Positions 8,512 through 15,275 of a stretch of 64,000 bases of DNA are shown here, piece by piece. Source of the DNA: Planctomycetaceae bacterium (GTDB taxonomy: Bacteria; Planctomycetota; Planctomycetia; Planctomycetales; Planctomycetaceae); assembly GCA_017795105.1 (NCBI GenBank), contig CP051247.1, positions 372,001 to 436,000 on the forward strand, given 5' to 3'. The notes below the pieces were generated by a model. The model had not been told where the DNA came from, did not search any database, and was given only the letters and a program-made list of their open reading frames with translations. Within the stretch, counting starts at the first letter, position 1, and each line of letters starts with the position of its first letter. The position numbers and the translations under genes are program-made.

Positions 8512-9408
8512 TTACAGGCGTCGGACGATGTCTTTCAGCCGGGCAAATTGTTCGACGAGACGGGGGACTGTATCGATCCCCTGGACGAACATCATCAGAT
8601 ATCGGAAAACGGCGAAGATATCTCCGGCCAGAATGTTCGGAATTCGGCAAACAACAAGCAGAGCAAAGGCCATCAATGCCATGACGAACAGTTCGGTCAT
8701 GCCCGTTGTGCGGGCTTCGAGATCGGACATGCGGACCCAGCAGCGGGTCATCGAGTTGTAGTGTGCTTCGACTTTTTCATCCGTCGCCTGGCCGATGACA
8801 TCAACTTCGTCTTCCCAGCGATCGTGCAGATCCTGACTGACGTTTTTGACACTTCGACTGTAGATCGCGTTCAGTACAAAAACGGGAAATGCAATGCAGA
8901 CACAGGCCACGACAATTCGCCAGTCGTAGTAGAACAGCATGGCGATGGCCCCTATCACGGAGAAGAGTGCCGTGACCATGCGGGGAACCTGTTGTTCGAC
9001 GAAGGTGATAAACTGTCGCGAAAGAGAGGCCCTGGCGGCGACGCGGGAGGTGGGGATGTCGGCCTTGCGCTGCGAACAGACGAGCCGCGTGACTCGCTGG
9101 GCGTACATGTGGGAATAAACGCGGGTGTCGTACATCTGCCGGGAGAACTGCGTCGTCATATGAGCGGCATGCCCGAGCAGGAACCACCACAAGCCGCGGT
9201 ACGAATCGCTCAGCAAATCGTTGACGGCTAAGCCGAGAAGAAAAGGCTGCAAGAGCCTCAACAGGTTCTCGACGATCAGCAGAATGTAAGCCAGGATGAC
9301 TGGTCCGCGATTCTGCTGCAGCAGCCCCCAGAGTTCGCCCGTCACGGTTGAGGGGCGAGCGAGCGGAGAATCGGCGTCGGGCGGCAAAGCCGCGGCTGGG
9401 GAATCCAT
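8512..9408 (-). CDS. ABC-transporter membrane domain protein lacking an ATPase domain
   Basis: A 298-residue protein with the six-helix ABC exporter transmembrane fold (ABC_membrane type): a first span near residues 35-55 (VILAYILLIVENLL), further spans around 55-90 and 140-180, and the last around 240-270. It has no Walker A, LSGGQ or Walker B, and the frame ends soon after the last helix. ATG at 9408 is preferred to the GTG one codon upstream. It starts 13 bases after the candidate MNIO partner gene and is therefore probably the last gene of that operon. It may export or sense the peptide product using an ATPase encoded elsewhere, or may act as a non-transporting membrane protein; the role is inferred. 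Confidence 0.8.
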   Translation of the reverse strand: MDSPAAALPPDADSPLARPSTVTGELWGLLQQNRGPVILAYILLIVENLLRLLQPFLLGLAVNDLLSDSYRGLWWFLLGHAAHMTTQFSRQMYDTRVYSHMYAQRVTRLVCSQRKADIPTSRVAARASLSRQFITFVEQQVPRMVTALFSVIGAIAMLFYYDWRIVVACVCIAFPVFVLNAIYSRSVKNVSQDLHDRWEDEVDVIGQATDEKVEAHYNSMTRCWVRMSDLEARTTGMTELFVMALMAFALLVVCRIPNILAGDIFAVFRYLMMFVQGIDTVPRLVEQFARLKDIVRRL

Positions 9409-9421
9409 CACGAAGCTCGAT

Positions 9422-10228
9422 TCAGCTGAAGGCGATCAAACGGAGAGAGACCAGTCCTTTGACGAATTCGCGAAGCTGGGCGGCATCGGCGTCGTCCGAA
9501 ATTGTTCTCCAGGTTGAAAAAGGGCAGGGCTGGATGTTGGCAAGCCGCTCGAGAATCATCTGGCCTTCCGGTTCGAACATCGCCGTACGGACTTCCTCTT
9601 CATCGGCATAATAGAGAACCGAAACCGGAGGCTGCTCGCCCTCGTCCAGAAACTTCTGCGACTTCAGACAGGACCAGCTCGTAATCGGATTGAGATGCAC
9701 GGTGAGATCATCTCCCCGGTCGAGTTGCGGCATGAGCGTCGGAGCAATCGTCACCAGTTCCTGAAACCGGACGTGTGCTCCACGATTTTCCCGCGCGAGC
9801 CGCTCGACTTCATACCGGGCCCGCTGGCAGGAGATTGTATCTTCCTGCTCGGGCGTTAGATCCTGAGTTTCCTCCAGCCACTTCAGCATGGCGTCGCACT
9901 CTTCCGAGCTGCCTTCGTAGGCGGCGACCGGCTGAGAATCGGCGAACTCGACGGCCAGTTCCTCGAAGTTCGGGAAGTCCTCATCCTCCGAAACGAACGG
10001 CATTAGCCGAATCAGCACGTCAATTCGCTTATCGAAGTTGCCGTCGATAAACATTTCGACGTGCTTCGCCTCATACTTCTTGCCGAGGTAGGGAAGGACG
10101 TCCTCCGTCCGATTGCCGGCAATTGCCCGGGCCACTTTCTGAATCATGTCCCGATACTGCAGCTCAGCAGCTTCAGGAGACAACTCCGGTGGACTTGTGG
10201 AATCGGTTTGTTTTTCGGTGGAAGCCAT
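9422..10228 (-). CDS. Candidate MNIO partner protein (RiPP recognition role)
   Basis: A 268-residue soluble protein, acidic, not confidently assigned to a named family. It follows the DUF692/MNIO gene on the same strand with a 61-base gap, the place taken by MbnC, TglI or BufC/DUF2063-type partners in known systems. The N-terminal half is helical (residues 20-130). The last 80 residues read as beta strands followed by a small winged-helix-like part (PPVSVLYYADEEEVRTAMFE, then helices to FVKGLVSLRLIAF), which would suit peptide recognition. ATG at 10228 (MASTEK) is chosen over a TTG 33 bases upstream. The function is inference from position and shape. Confidence 0.65.
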   Translation of the reverse strand: MASTEKQTDSTSPPELSPEAAELQYRDMIQKVARAIAGNRTEDVLPYLGKKYEAKHVEMFIDGNFDKRIDVLIRLMPFVSEDEDFPNFEELAVEFADSQPVAAYEGSSEECDAMLKWLEETQDLTPEQEDTISCQRARYEVERLARENRGAHVRFQELVTIAPTLMPQLDRGDDLTVHLNPITSWSCLKSQKFLDEGEQPPVSVLYYADEEEVRTAMFEPEGQMILERLANIQPCPFSTWRTISDDADAAQLREFVKGLVSLRLIAFS

Positions 10229-10289
10229 CGGTGCACCCGCGAAAGTCAGGGGAAAAAACAATCAGTCTCTGTCAGACCTGGGACTGAAC

Positions 10290-11132
10290 TCAGCTGTTCA
10301 CGGTCGCCTGACCGGACGACGTTCCTTCCGCGAGATCGTACATCTTGTGCAGTTCACGGCGCCATTCTTCCTCGCCGGGGAACTCGGCATCGCGTTCAAT
10401 GAAGACCGCATCAACTTTGCCCTGGCCAAGTTTCAGGGAGTATTCATAAAGGTCCCAGACGTCATCAGGAATCGGCTGGGAATGGGTATCGAAGTAGAGG
10501 CCCTGTTCTTCGTCAAAGAAACCACCGGCCAGGTGCATTTGCACCCGCGGTGCATACGGCATCACTTCTTCCACGAACTCTTTGGGATCGAAGCCGAAAT
10601 TCCGTCCGTTGGCGTAAACATTCGTGATATCAAGGAGCCAGCCGACGCCGGTCCGCTGGAACATCTTCTTCAGAAACTCCGGCTCGCTCATCGTGCCTTC
10701 GAGCTGAAACAGATAGGCAATGGTTTCGATGTAGAACGGAAACGGGTCGACGTATTTCTGCACGAAGTCGAGATTCCGACAGACCACGTCGAGCGCGGGC
10801 TGAGTCAGCGGAACAGGGGCGAAGTGCCCCATCTCGATTCCGCCTTCTCCATCGCGGGTGAAGCCGAGGTGATCGCTGATCGCCGTCGCATTGTTTTCGA
10901 TGGCCACAGCCTTCAGCGCATCGAGATAGGCTTTTCCGGGAGGATCGGGACTGCCGACTGAAAGTTTCAGCGCATGAATTGCGACATAGTCGATGTCATC
11001 GCCGCTGATGAAGCTCTTGGTCCACAGCGGAAGATCGGCGTGCTCAAACGTGATCTCAGCAGCATTGAGTTTGGGGTCCGAGAGGATAAATCGATTCTCG
11101 CGGCGGACGGCGTAGCCAATTGCGGGCATCAT
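10290..11132 (-). CDS. DUF692 multinuclear nonheme iron oxidase (MNIO)
   Basis: A 280-residue TIM-barrel enzyme of the DUF692 family, relatives of which (MbnB, TglH, BufB) use two or three iron ions to oxidise cysteine in ribosomal peptides. Family landmarks appear in order: AISDHLGF with the first metal His, FYIETIA with the Glu, LLDITNVYAN with the Asp and Asn, QMHLAGGF, DTHSQPIPDDVWDLY and FIERDAEFPG. The start is ATG at 11132 (MMPAIGYAV), with AAGGGA eight bases upstream. The open frame extends to 11225 but that part is the terminator hairpin and is not coding. A cysteine-repeat peptide gene lies upstream and its likely partner downstream. Confidence 0.92.
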   Translation of the reverse strand: MMPAIGYAVRRENRFILSDPKLNAAEITFEHADLPLWTKSFISGDDIDYVAIHALKLSVGSPDPPGKAYLDALKAVAIENNATAISDHLGFTRDGEGGIEMGHFAPVPLTQPALDVVCRNLDFVQKYVDPFPFYIETIAYLFQLEGTMSEPEFLKKMFQRTGVGWLLDITNVYANGRNFGFDPKEFVEEVMPYAPRVQMHLAGGFFDEEQGLYFDTHSQPIPDDVWDLYEYSLKLGQGKVDAVFIERDAEFPGEEEWRRELHKMYDLAEGTSSGQATVNS

Positions 11133-11176
11133 TGCTTCGATCCCTTCCGTAGGGTTGGATCTGAGTGCAGAGGTAG

Positions 11177-11214
11177 AAAAATAGCTACCGCCCGCATTAT
11201 GGAAGCGGTAGCTA
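11177..11214 (-). terminator. Intrinsic terminator between peptide gene and MNIO gene
   Basis: Perfect 10-base arms TAGCTACCGC (11182-11191) and GCGGTAGCTA (11205-11214) with a 13-base loop are followed on the minus strand by TTTTT (11181-11177). It sits 122 bases after the peptide stop and 45 bases before the MNIO start. Partial read-through would give much precursor and little enzyme, the usual ratio in RiPP operons. Confidence 0.75.
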
Positions 11215-11335
11215 CAGAATTGCAAACCCTCTTTCGGCTTTCAGGACATTCCCGGTCTCCGCAGAGAGCACAGCCCAATGTCGACCATTTCGAGGGATGG
11301 CGTTCGAGATTTTCGGCAACAGCCGAGTCGGTGCC

Positions 11336-11509
11336 TTATCGGCAGCCGCAACGACGGCAGCTGCGACAACTGCGGCAGGACCGGCAGGAGTTACAGCTTC
11401 GGCAGCGGCGACAGGAACGGCAGCAACGACCGGCGGTCATCTGACCCGATCGCAGCTTGGCAACTTCACGAACCAGTGCAGTGCCAGTTTTCGAAGTGAC
11501 AGAGTGCAT
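11336..11509 (-). CDS. Cysteine-repeat peptide, candidate MNIO precursor
   Basis: A 57-residue basic peptide. Residues 1-28 form a leader-like segment with a short helix (LVREVAKL, 12-19) and no signal peptide. From C29 the peptide is a cysteine repeat: C30, 33, 36, 39, 42, 45, 48, 51 and 54 fall at exactly every third residue, mostly as R-S-C, plus C29 and C56, 11 cysteines in all. The start is ATG at 11509, with AAGGGAG eight bases upstream. Serines in the repeat use both TCC and AGC/AGT, and Arg uses CGT, CGC, CGA and CGG, so the repeat is kept at protein level. It lies upstream of an MNIO gene on the same strand, with a terminator in between. Product chemistry (thiooxazole or similar) and Cu binding are inference from bufferins and methanobactin. 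Confidence 0.75.
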   Translation of the reverse strand: MHSVTSKTGTALVREVAKLRSGQMTAGRCCRSCRRCRSCNSCRSCRSCRSCRRCGCR

Positions 11510-11882
11510 TGCAGCGTCTCCCTTACAACGGTGTCGTTCCGAAGGCCCGCCCAGTGCTGGCCCTCGGGAAGTTCAACGACGTCTGAAAGTGTCGTTTCCC
11601 CTCCGTACTTCTAAGCGAGAAGTAACTGGGTTGGGGGACGCGCTTCCCGAAAACTTTATGACTTTCATGCCAAAACGAGCGGAATCTGCAACATTCCTGG
11701 GAGTTAAGGAGCTTTCTGAAGATGGGGTCGCATTCCGCCTGAGGGCGTCTACGATGAATGGTGTCGACTTTCCCTGAGGGGCGGGCACGAAAAATGCGAC
11801 ATGCGATTGAAGACTATGTGCCGCTCCGATCGGTCATTTCGCATCCCGGTTCACATCAAGGAACAAAGCCATTTCTTCGCCC
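11510..11882. promoter_or_regulatory. Divergent control region between peptide gene and egtB, with two dyads
   Basis: About 370 bases serve both the minus-strand peptide gene and plus-strand egtB. A dyad TACTTCT-N5-AGAAGTA (11606-11624) has perfect 7-base arms and lies about 100 bases upstream of the peptide ATG. A second, GGAAT-N7-ATTCC (11681-11697), is weaker. On the minus strand TTGCAG starting at 11691 could be a -35, but no convincing -10 follows at the right distance. No real gene was seen. Confidence 0.4.
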
Positions 11883-13166
11883 GTGATCTCCCACGCTGAG
11901 TCCGTCGACATCTCTCACCTGGTCCGCCGCTATCAGACGGTTCGACATCAGACCGAAGCACTTTGCGAACCGCTGTGCGCGGAAGATCAGGTGATTCAGT
12001 CGATGCCGGATGCCAGTCCCGCCCGCTGGCATCGCGCTCACACCACCTGGTTCTTCGAAACATTTATCCTCAGAAAGTTTCGCCCTGACTACCGGCCGGT
12101 GAACTCTGCTTTCGAAGTGCTGTTCAATTCGTACTACAACAGCGTCGGCGAACAGTTTCCAAGGCATCAGCGAGGGCTGCTGTCGCGTCCGACGGTAGAA
12201 GAAGTCGGACACTATCGTCAGTCCGTCGACGAGCAGATGATGGAACTGCTCGAACAGGCCGGGGACGATCAGGAACTGCGGTCGTTGCTCGAAGTCGGAT
12301 TGAATCACGAGCAGCAACATCAGGAATTGATCCTCACTGACATCAAACACATGCTGTCCTGCAACCCTTTGTTTCCCGTCTATCGCGATCGGTCTGTCGA
12401 GAAGTCGGCCGGCGAACCGGCTGCTCAAAGATGGGTCCAATTTGATGGAGGTATTGTCGAAATGGGGGCGAGTGCCGACGGGTTTCGGTTCGATAACGAG
12501 CTACCGAGGCACCGGCGGCTGCTTGAGCCGTTTCACCTTTCCAGTCGACTGGTCACCAACTCCGAATATCTCGAGTTCATGCGGGACGGTGGATACGAGC
12601 GACCGGAATTCTGGCTTTCGCTGGGCTGGAGCGTCTGCCAACAGGAAAGCTGGAAGGCCCCTCTTTACTGGCAGTCGCAGGGGGATGGCTGGTCACAGTT
12701 CACGCTGTCCGGTTTGCGACCGCTCGAACCGCTCGAACCGGTCTGCCATGTCAGTTTCTTTGAAGCGGATGCCTTTGCCCGCTGGGCCGGATATCGCCTG
12801 CCGCTGGAAGGGGAATGGGAGACTGCGGTGGCGGCCCATGTTGGCGACTGTCCGGCAACGCGAACCGGCAATTTCGTGGAGTCGGAAGCATTCCACCCGC
12901 AGCCCGCGCAACGCGATTCGCAATCACACCTGCAGCAAACGTACGGAGACGTCTGGGAGTGGACGGCTTCTCCTTACGTCGCCTATCCGGGCTACGTTAC
13001 GCCGCCGGGGGCGATCGGTGAATACAACGGCAAGTTTATGTGCAATCAGTACGTCCTTCGAGGCGGCTCCTGTGCCACGCCGGGGAGCCATATTCGAGGA
13101 ACCTATCGGAATTTCTTCCCGCCGGAAGCTCGCTGGCAGTTTTCTGGCATACGCCTTGCGAAGTGA
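11883..13166 (+). CDS. egtB: Ergothioneine sulfoxide synthase
   Basis: A 427-residue nonheme-iron enzyme that joins hergapyl-type trimethylhistidine to a thiol substrate in ergothioneine synthesis. The N-terminal DinB-like domain gives the iron ligands: W-H-R-A-H-T-T-W (residues 48-55 region) and the later H-E-Q-Q-H-Q-E (residues about 141-147). The C-terminal FGE-sulfatase domain contains WEWTASPY and VLRGGSCATPGSHIRGTYRNFF, which is typical of EgtB. The start used is GTG at 11883; an AAGGAA is about 20 bases upstream and fits an ATT codon four codons earlier better, so the true start is uncertain by a few residues. egtD follows after 45 bases, giving a clear biosynthetic pair. Confidence 0.93.
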   Translation: MISHAESVDISHLVRRYQTVRHQTEALCEPLCAEDQVIQSMPDASPARWHRAHTTWFFETFILRKFRPDYRPVNSAFEVLFNSYYNSVGEQFPRHQRGLLSRPTVEEVGHYRQSVDEQMMELLEQAGDDQELRSLLEVGLNHEQQHQELILTDIKHMLSCNPLFPVYRDRSVEKSAGEPAAQRWVQFDGGIVEMGASADGFRFDNELPRHRRLLEPFHLSSRLVTNSEYLEFMRDGGYERPEFWLSLGWSVCQQESWKAPLYWQSQGDGWSQFTLSGLRPLEPLEPVCHVSFFEADAFARWAGYRLPLEGEWETAVAAHVGDCPATRTGNFVESEAFHPQPAQRDSQSHLQQTYGDVWEWTASPYVAYPGYVTPPGAIGEYNGKFMCNQYVLRGGSCATPGSHIRGTYRNFFPPEARWQFSGIRLAK

Positions 13167-13211
13167 TCGGACCAGTTCCCACACATTTCAAGCTCGCACA
13201 GAAGGGCCTAT

Positions 13212-14174
13212 ATGAACCAGCACAGTCTGACCACGGCAACCGAAGCACAGGCTATTGAGGAATTTCGTTCCGACGTTCTCCAGGGACTTTCCCAGCGTTG
13301 CAAGCAACTTTCCAGCAAGTACTTCTACGACGAAGAAGGAAGTCGCCTTTTCGATCAGATCTGCGAGCTCGACGAATACTACGTGACGCGAACCGAAATG
13401 CAGATCATGGAGCGTCACGTCGAAGAAATGGCCGATGCGATTGGCGCGAACAGCATGATCATCGAACCGGGGGCCGGGAGCAGTCTCAAGACCCGACTCC
13501 TCCTTGAGCACGCGGCGCCGGGCACCAGCTATGTACCAATCGATATCTCGCGAGAACATCTGTTCCGGTGCGCGGAGCGGATCGCTTTGGAGTTCCCGCA
13601 GATCAATGTCACCCCGCTACACGCGGATTTCTGTCAATCCATCGACCTGCCTCCCGAAGCCGACAATGGCCAGCGGCGGGTGGTTTACTTCCCGGGCTCG
13701 ACAATCGGAAACTTCGAAGTCCCGCTTGCCCAACGAATCCTTGAGCAGATCGCTCATCTTGTGCAGCCTGATGGCGGTCTTCTGATCGGCTTTGATCTTC
13801 GTAAGGACGTCAATGTTTTGGAACGCGCGTACGATGACCGTCGTGGGGTGACTGCAGCGTTCAATATGAATCTACTCCATCGCATCAATAACGAGCTCGG
13901 CGGAACATTCGACATTGAGAACTTTCGGCATCGAGCGATCTTCAACGATCGAGCAAGCCGAATTGAAATGCACTTGATCAGCGAACGCGAACAGACTGCA
14001 CGGGTCGGCGATCACCAATTCCACTTCGAAAAGGGAGAATCGATCTGCACGGAGTACTCCCACAAGTATTCGATTGAGGACTTCAGCGACCTGCTCGAAG
14101 GCGTTGGTTTCCAGGAACAGCAGATCTGGATTGATCCCCGAAAATACTTTGCCATCGGATACTACAATCTGTGA
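13212..14174 (+). CDS. egtD: L-histidine N(alpha)-methyltransferase
   Basis: A 320-residue SAM-dependent enzyme that trimethylates histidine to hercynine, the first step to ergothioneine. Family features: the N-terminal block SSKYFYDEEGSRLFDQICELDEYY trimmed here to its core YFYDEEGSRLF, the SAM loop IIEPGAGSSLKT at about residues 82-93, YFPGSTIGNF around 158-167, and the C-terminal EYSHKYSIEDF. Its usual length is about 320. It follows egtB closely and its stop overlaps the GTG start of the exonuclease gene downstream, so the two sets of genes are probably on one transcript. Confidence 0.95.
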   Translation: MNQHSLTTATEAQAIEEFRSDVLQGLSQRCKQLSSKYFYDEEGSRLFDQICELDEYYVTRTEMQIMERHVEEMADAIGANSMIIEPGAGSSLKTRLLLEHAAPGTSYVPIDISREHLFRCAERIALEFPQINVTPLHADFCQSIDLPPEADNGQRRVVYFPGSTIGNFEVPLAQRILEQIAHLVQPDGGLLIGFDLRKDVNVLERAYDDRRGVTAAFNMNLLHRINNELGGTFDIENFRHRAIFNDRASRIEMHLISEREQTARVGDHQFHFEKGESICTEYSHKYSIEDFSDLLEGVGFQEQQIWIDPRKYFAIGYYNL

Positions 14175-15229
14175 TTGAAGCCGCCTCGCCATCCGCGTCG
14201 GAACTGTTCACGCTCACTGACCGAGGACTCTACTGCGAAGCAGGGGACTTCTACATCGATCCCTGGCGGGGTGTGCCCAAGGCGCTGATCACACACGCTC
14301 ATGGCGACCACGCCCGCTGGGGAAGCGAGCAGTATCTGGCCTCCGATCAATCCAAGCCGGTCCTCGAACGGCGGCTCGGTCCGAAGAGCGAAATCTCATC
14401 GTTGCCGTACGGGGAGACGCTGGTCATCAACGGCGTGAAGGTTTCCTTTCACCCCGCGGGCCATGTGCTCGGATCGTCACAGATTCGGATTGAAAAGCAG
14501 GGGCAGGTCTGCGTCGTTTCCGGCGATTACAAACTCGATCCCGATCGCACCTGTGAAAACTTTGAAGTCGTTCGTTGTCACACGTTCGTCAGCGAGTCGA
14601 CTTTTGGACTGCCGATCTATCACTGGCCCGATCAGCAGGATGTCTTCGACGACATGAATCGCTGGTGGCGAGAAAACGCTGAGGAACAACGTCCGTCTGT
14701 CATCTTTGCCTACGGATTCGGAAAAGCCCAGCGCGTGCTCAGCGGGCTCGATCCTGAAATCGGCCCCATCTACTGCCACGGCGCGGTCGAGAAGATTAAC
14801 GCGGCTTACCGCGAATGCGAAATCGACCTCCCGCCGACCGAGTACGCCGGCCGCGCAGACGACAAAAAAGACTGGAGTAGAGCGATGATCATCGCTCCTC
14901 CGTCTGCTCAGACGACGACCTGGCTGCGTAAGTTCGGCAACTACGCTTCCGCATTCGCCTCTGGATGGATGACCGTCCGCGGTCAGCGTCGACGACGCAA
15001 TATCGAACGCGGCTTCGTGCTTTCCGATCACGCCGACTGGCCGGGACTGTTGAACGCGATTGAACAGACACGAGCCGAGCGGGTGTATGTGACACATGGC
15101 TACAAACGCGCGCTCGTCCACTGGCTCAACAACCACGGCTACCAGGCCGCTGAACTCGACACCATGTACGAAGGAGAACAGGACGACGACCGCACCGGCG
15201 ATTCCGAAGAAGAAACGACCGAGTCATAA
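14171..15229 (+). CDS. Ligase-associated metallo-beta-lactamase exonuclease (ExoMBL)
   Basis: A 352-residue metallo-beta-lactamase/beta-CASP-like nuclease of the bacterial ligase-associated repair cluster. Metal-binding motif 1 is THAHGDHAR near residues 41-49. Further sites are HPAGHVLGS, SGDYK, and the C-terminal LSDHADW and VTHG. The GTG start overlaps the egtD stop by four bases. It is followed by an ATP-dependent ligase, a DEXH helicase and PdeM, the known four-gene set that acts on DNA ends in damage response. The acidic tail (EGEQDDD) is low complexity. Confidence 0.92.
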   Translation: MIEAASPSASELFTLTDRGLYCEAGDFYIDPWRGVPKALITHAHGDHARWGSEQYLASDQSKPVLERRLGPKSEISSLPYGETLVINGVKVSFHPAGHVLGSSQIRIEKQGQVCVVSGDYKLDPDRTCENFEVVRCHTFVSESTFGLPIYHWPDQQDVFDDMNRWWRENAEEQRPSVIFAYGFGKAQRVLSGLDPEIGPIYCHGAVEKINAAYRECEIDLPPTEYAGRADDKKDWSRAMIIAPPSAQTTTWLRKFGNYASAFASGWMTVRGQRRRRNIERGFVLSDHADWPGLLNAIEQTRAERVYVTHGYKRALVHWLNNHGYQAAELDTMYEGEQDDDRTGDSEEETTES

Positions 15230-15264
15230 CGGCAATTCTTCACTTCGGACCTCGTCCCCCTGTC

Positions 15265-15270
15265 TATAAT
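15265..15270 (+). promoter_or_regulatory. Perfect -10 element just upstream of the ligase ATG
   Basis: TATAAT at 15265-15270 ends five bases before the ligase ATG at 15276. Transcription from it would begin at or very near the ATG and give a leaderless mRNA. No good -35 is seen at 17 bases. There is no Shine-Dalgarno sequence in front of this gene, in keeping with a leaderless start. Confidence 0.35.
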
Positions 15271-15275
15271 CCCAC

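Noticed and set aside
11133..11225. N-terminal extension of the MNIO gene
   Set aside because: It would translate the terminator hairpin and T-run; ATG at 11132 has AAGGGA at the right distance and matches the family start.
10974..11444. Plus-strand ORF with an Arg/Gln-rich end over the same region
   Set aside because: Runs antisense through the MNIO gene and ends in another antisense frame of the Cys repeat.
11297..11614. Plus-strand Ala/Thr-rich ORF opposite the cysteine-repeat peptide
   Set aside because: Its low-complexity stretch is the antisense reading of the R-S-C repeat; it has no ribosome site or family features, and the minus-strand reading fits a gene.
11573..11788. Minus-strand 71-residue ORF upstream of the peptide gene
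   Set aside because: No ribosome site or family features, and it lies across the divergent control region and its dyads.
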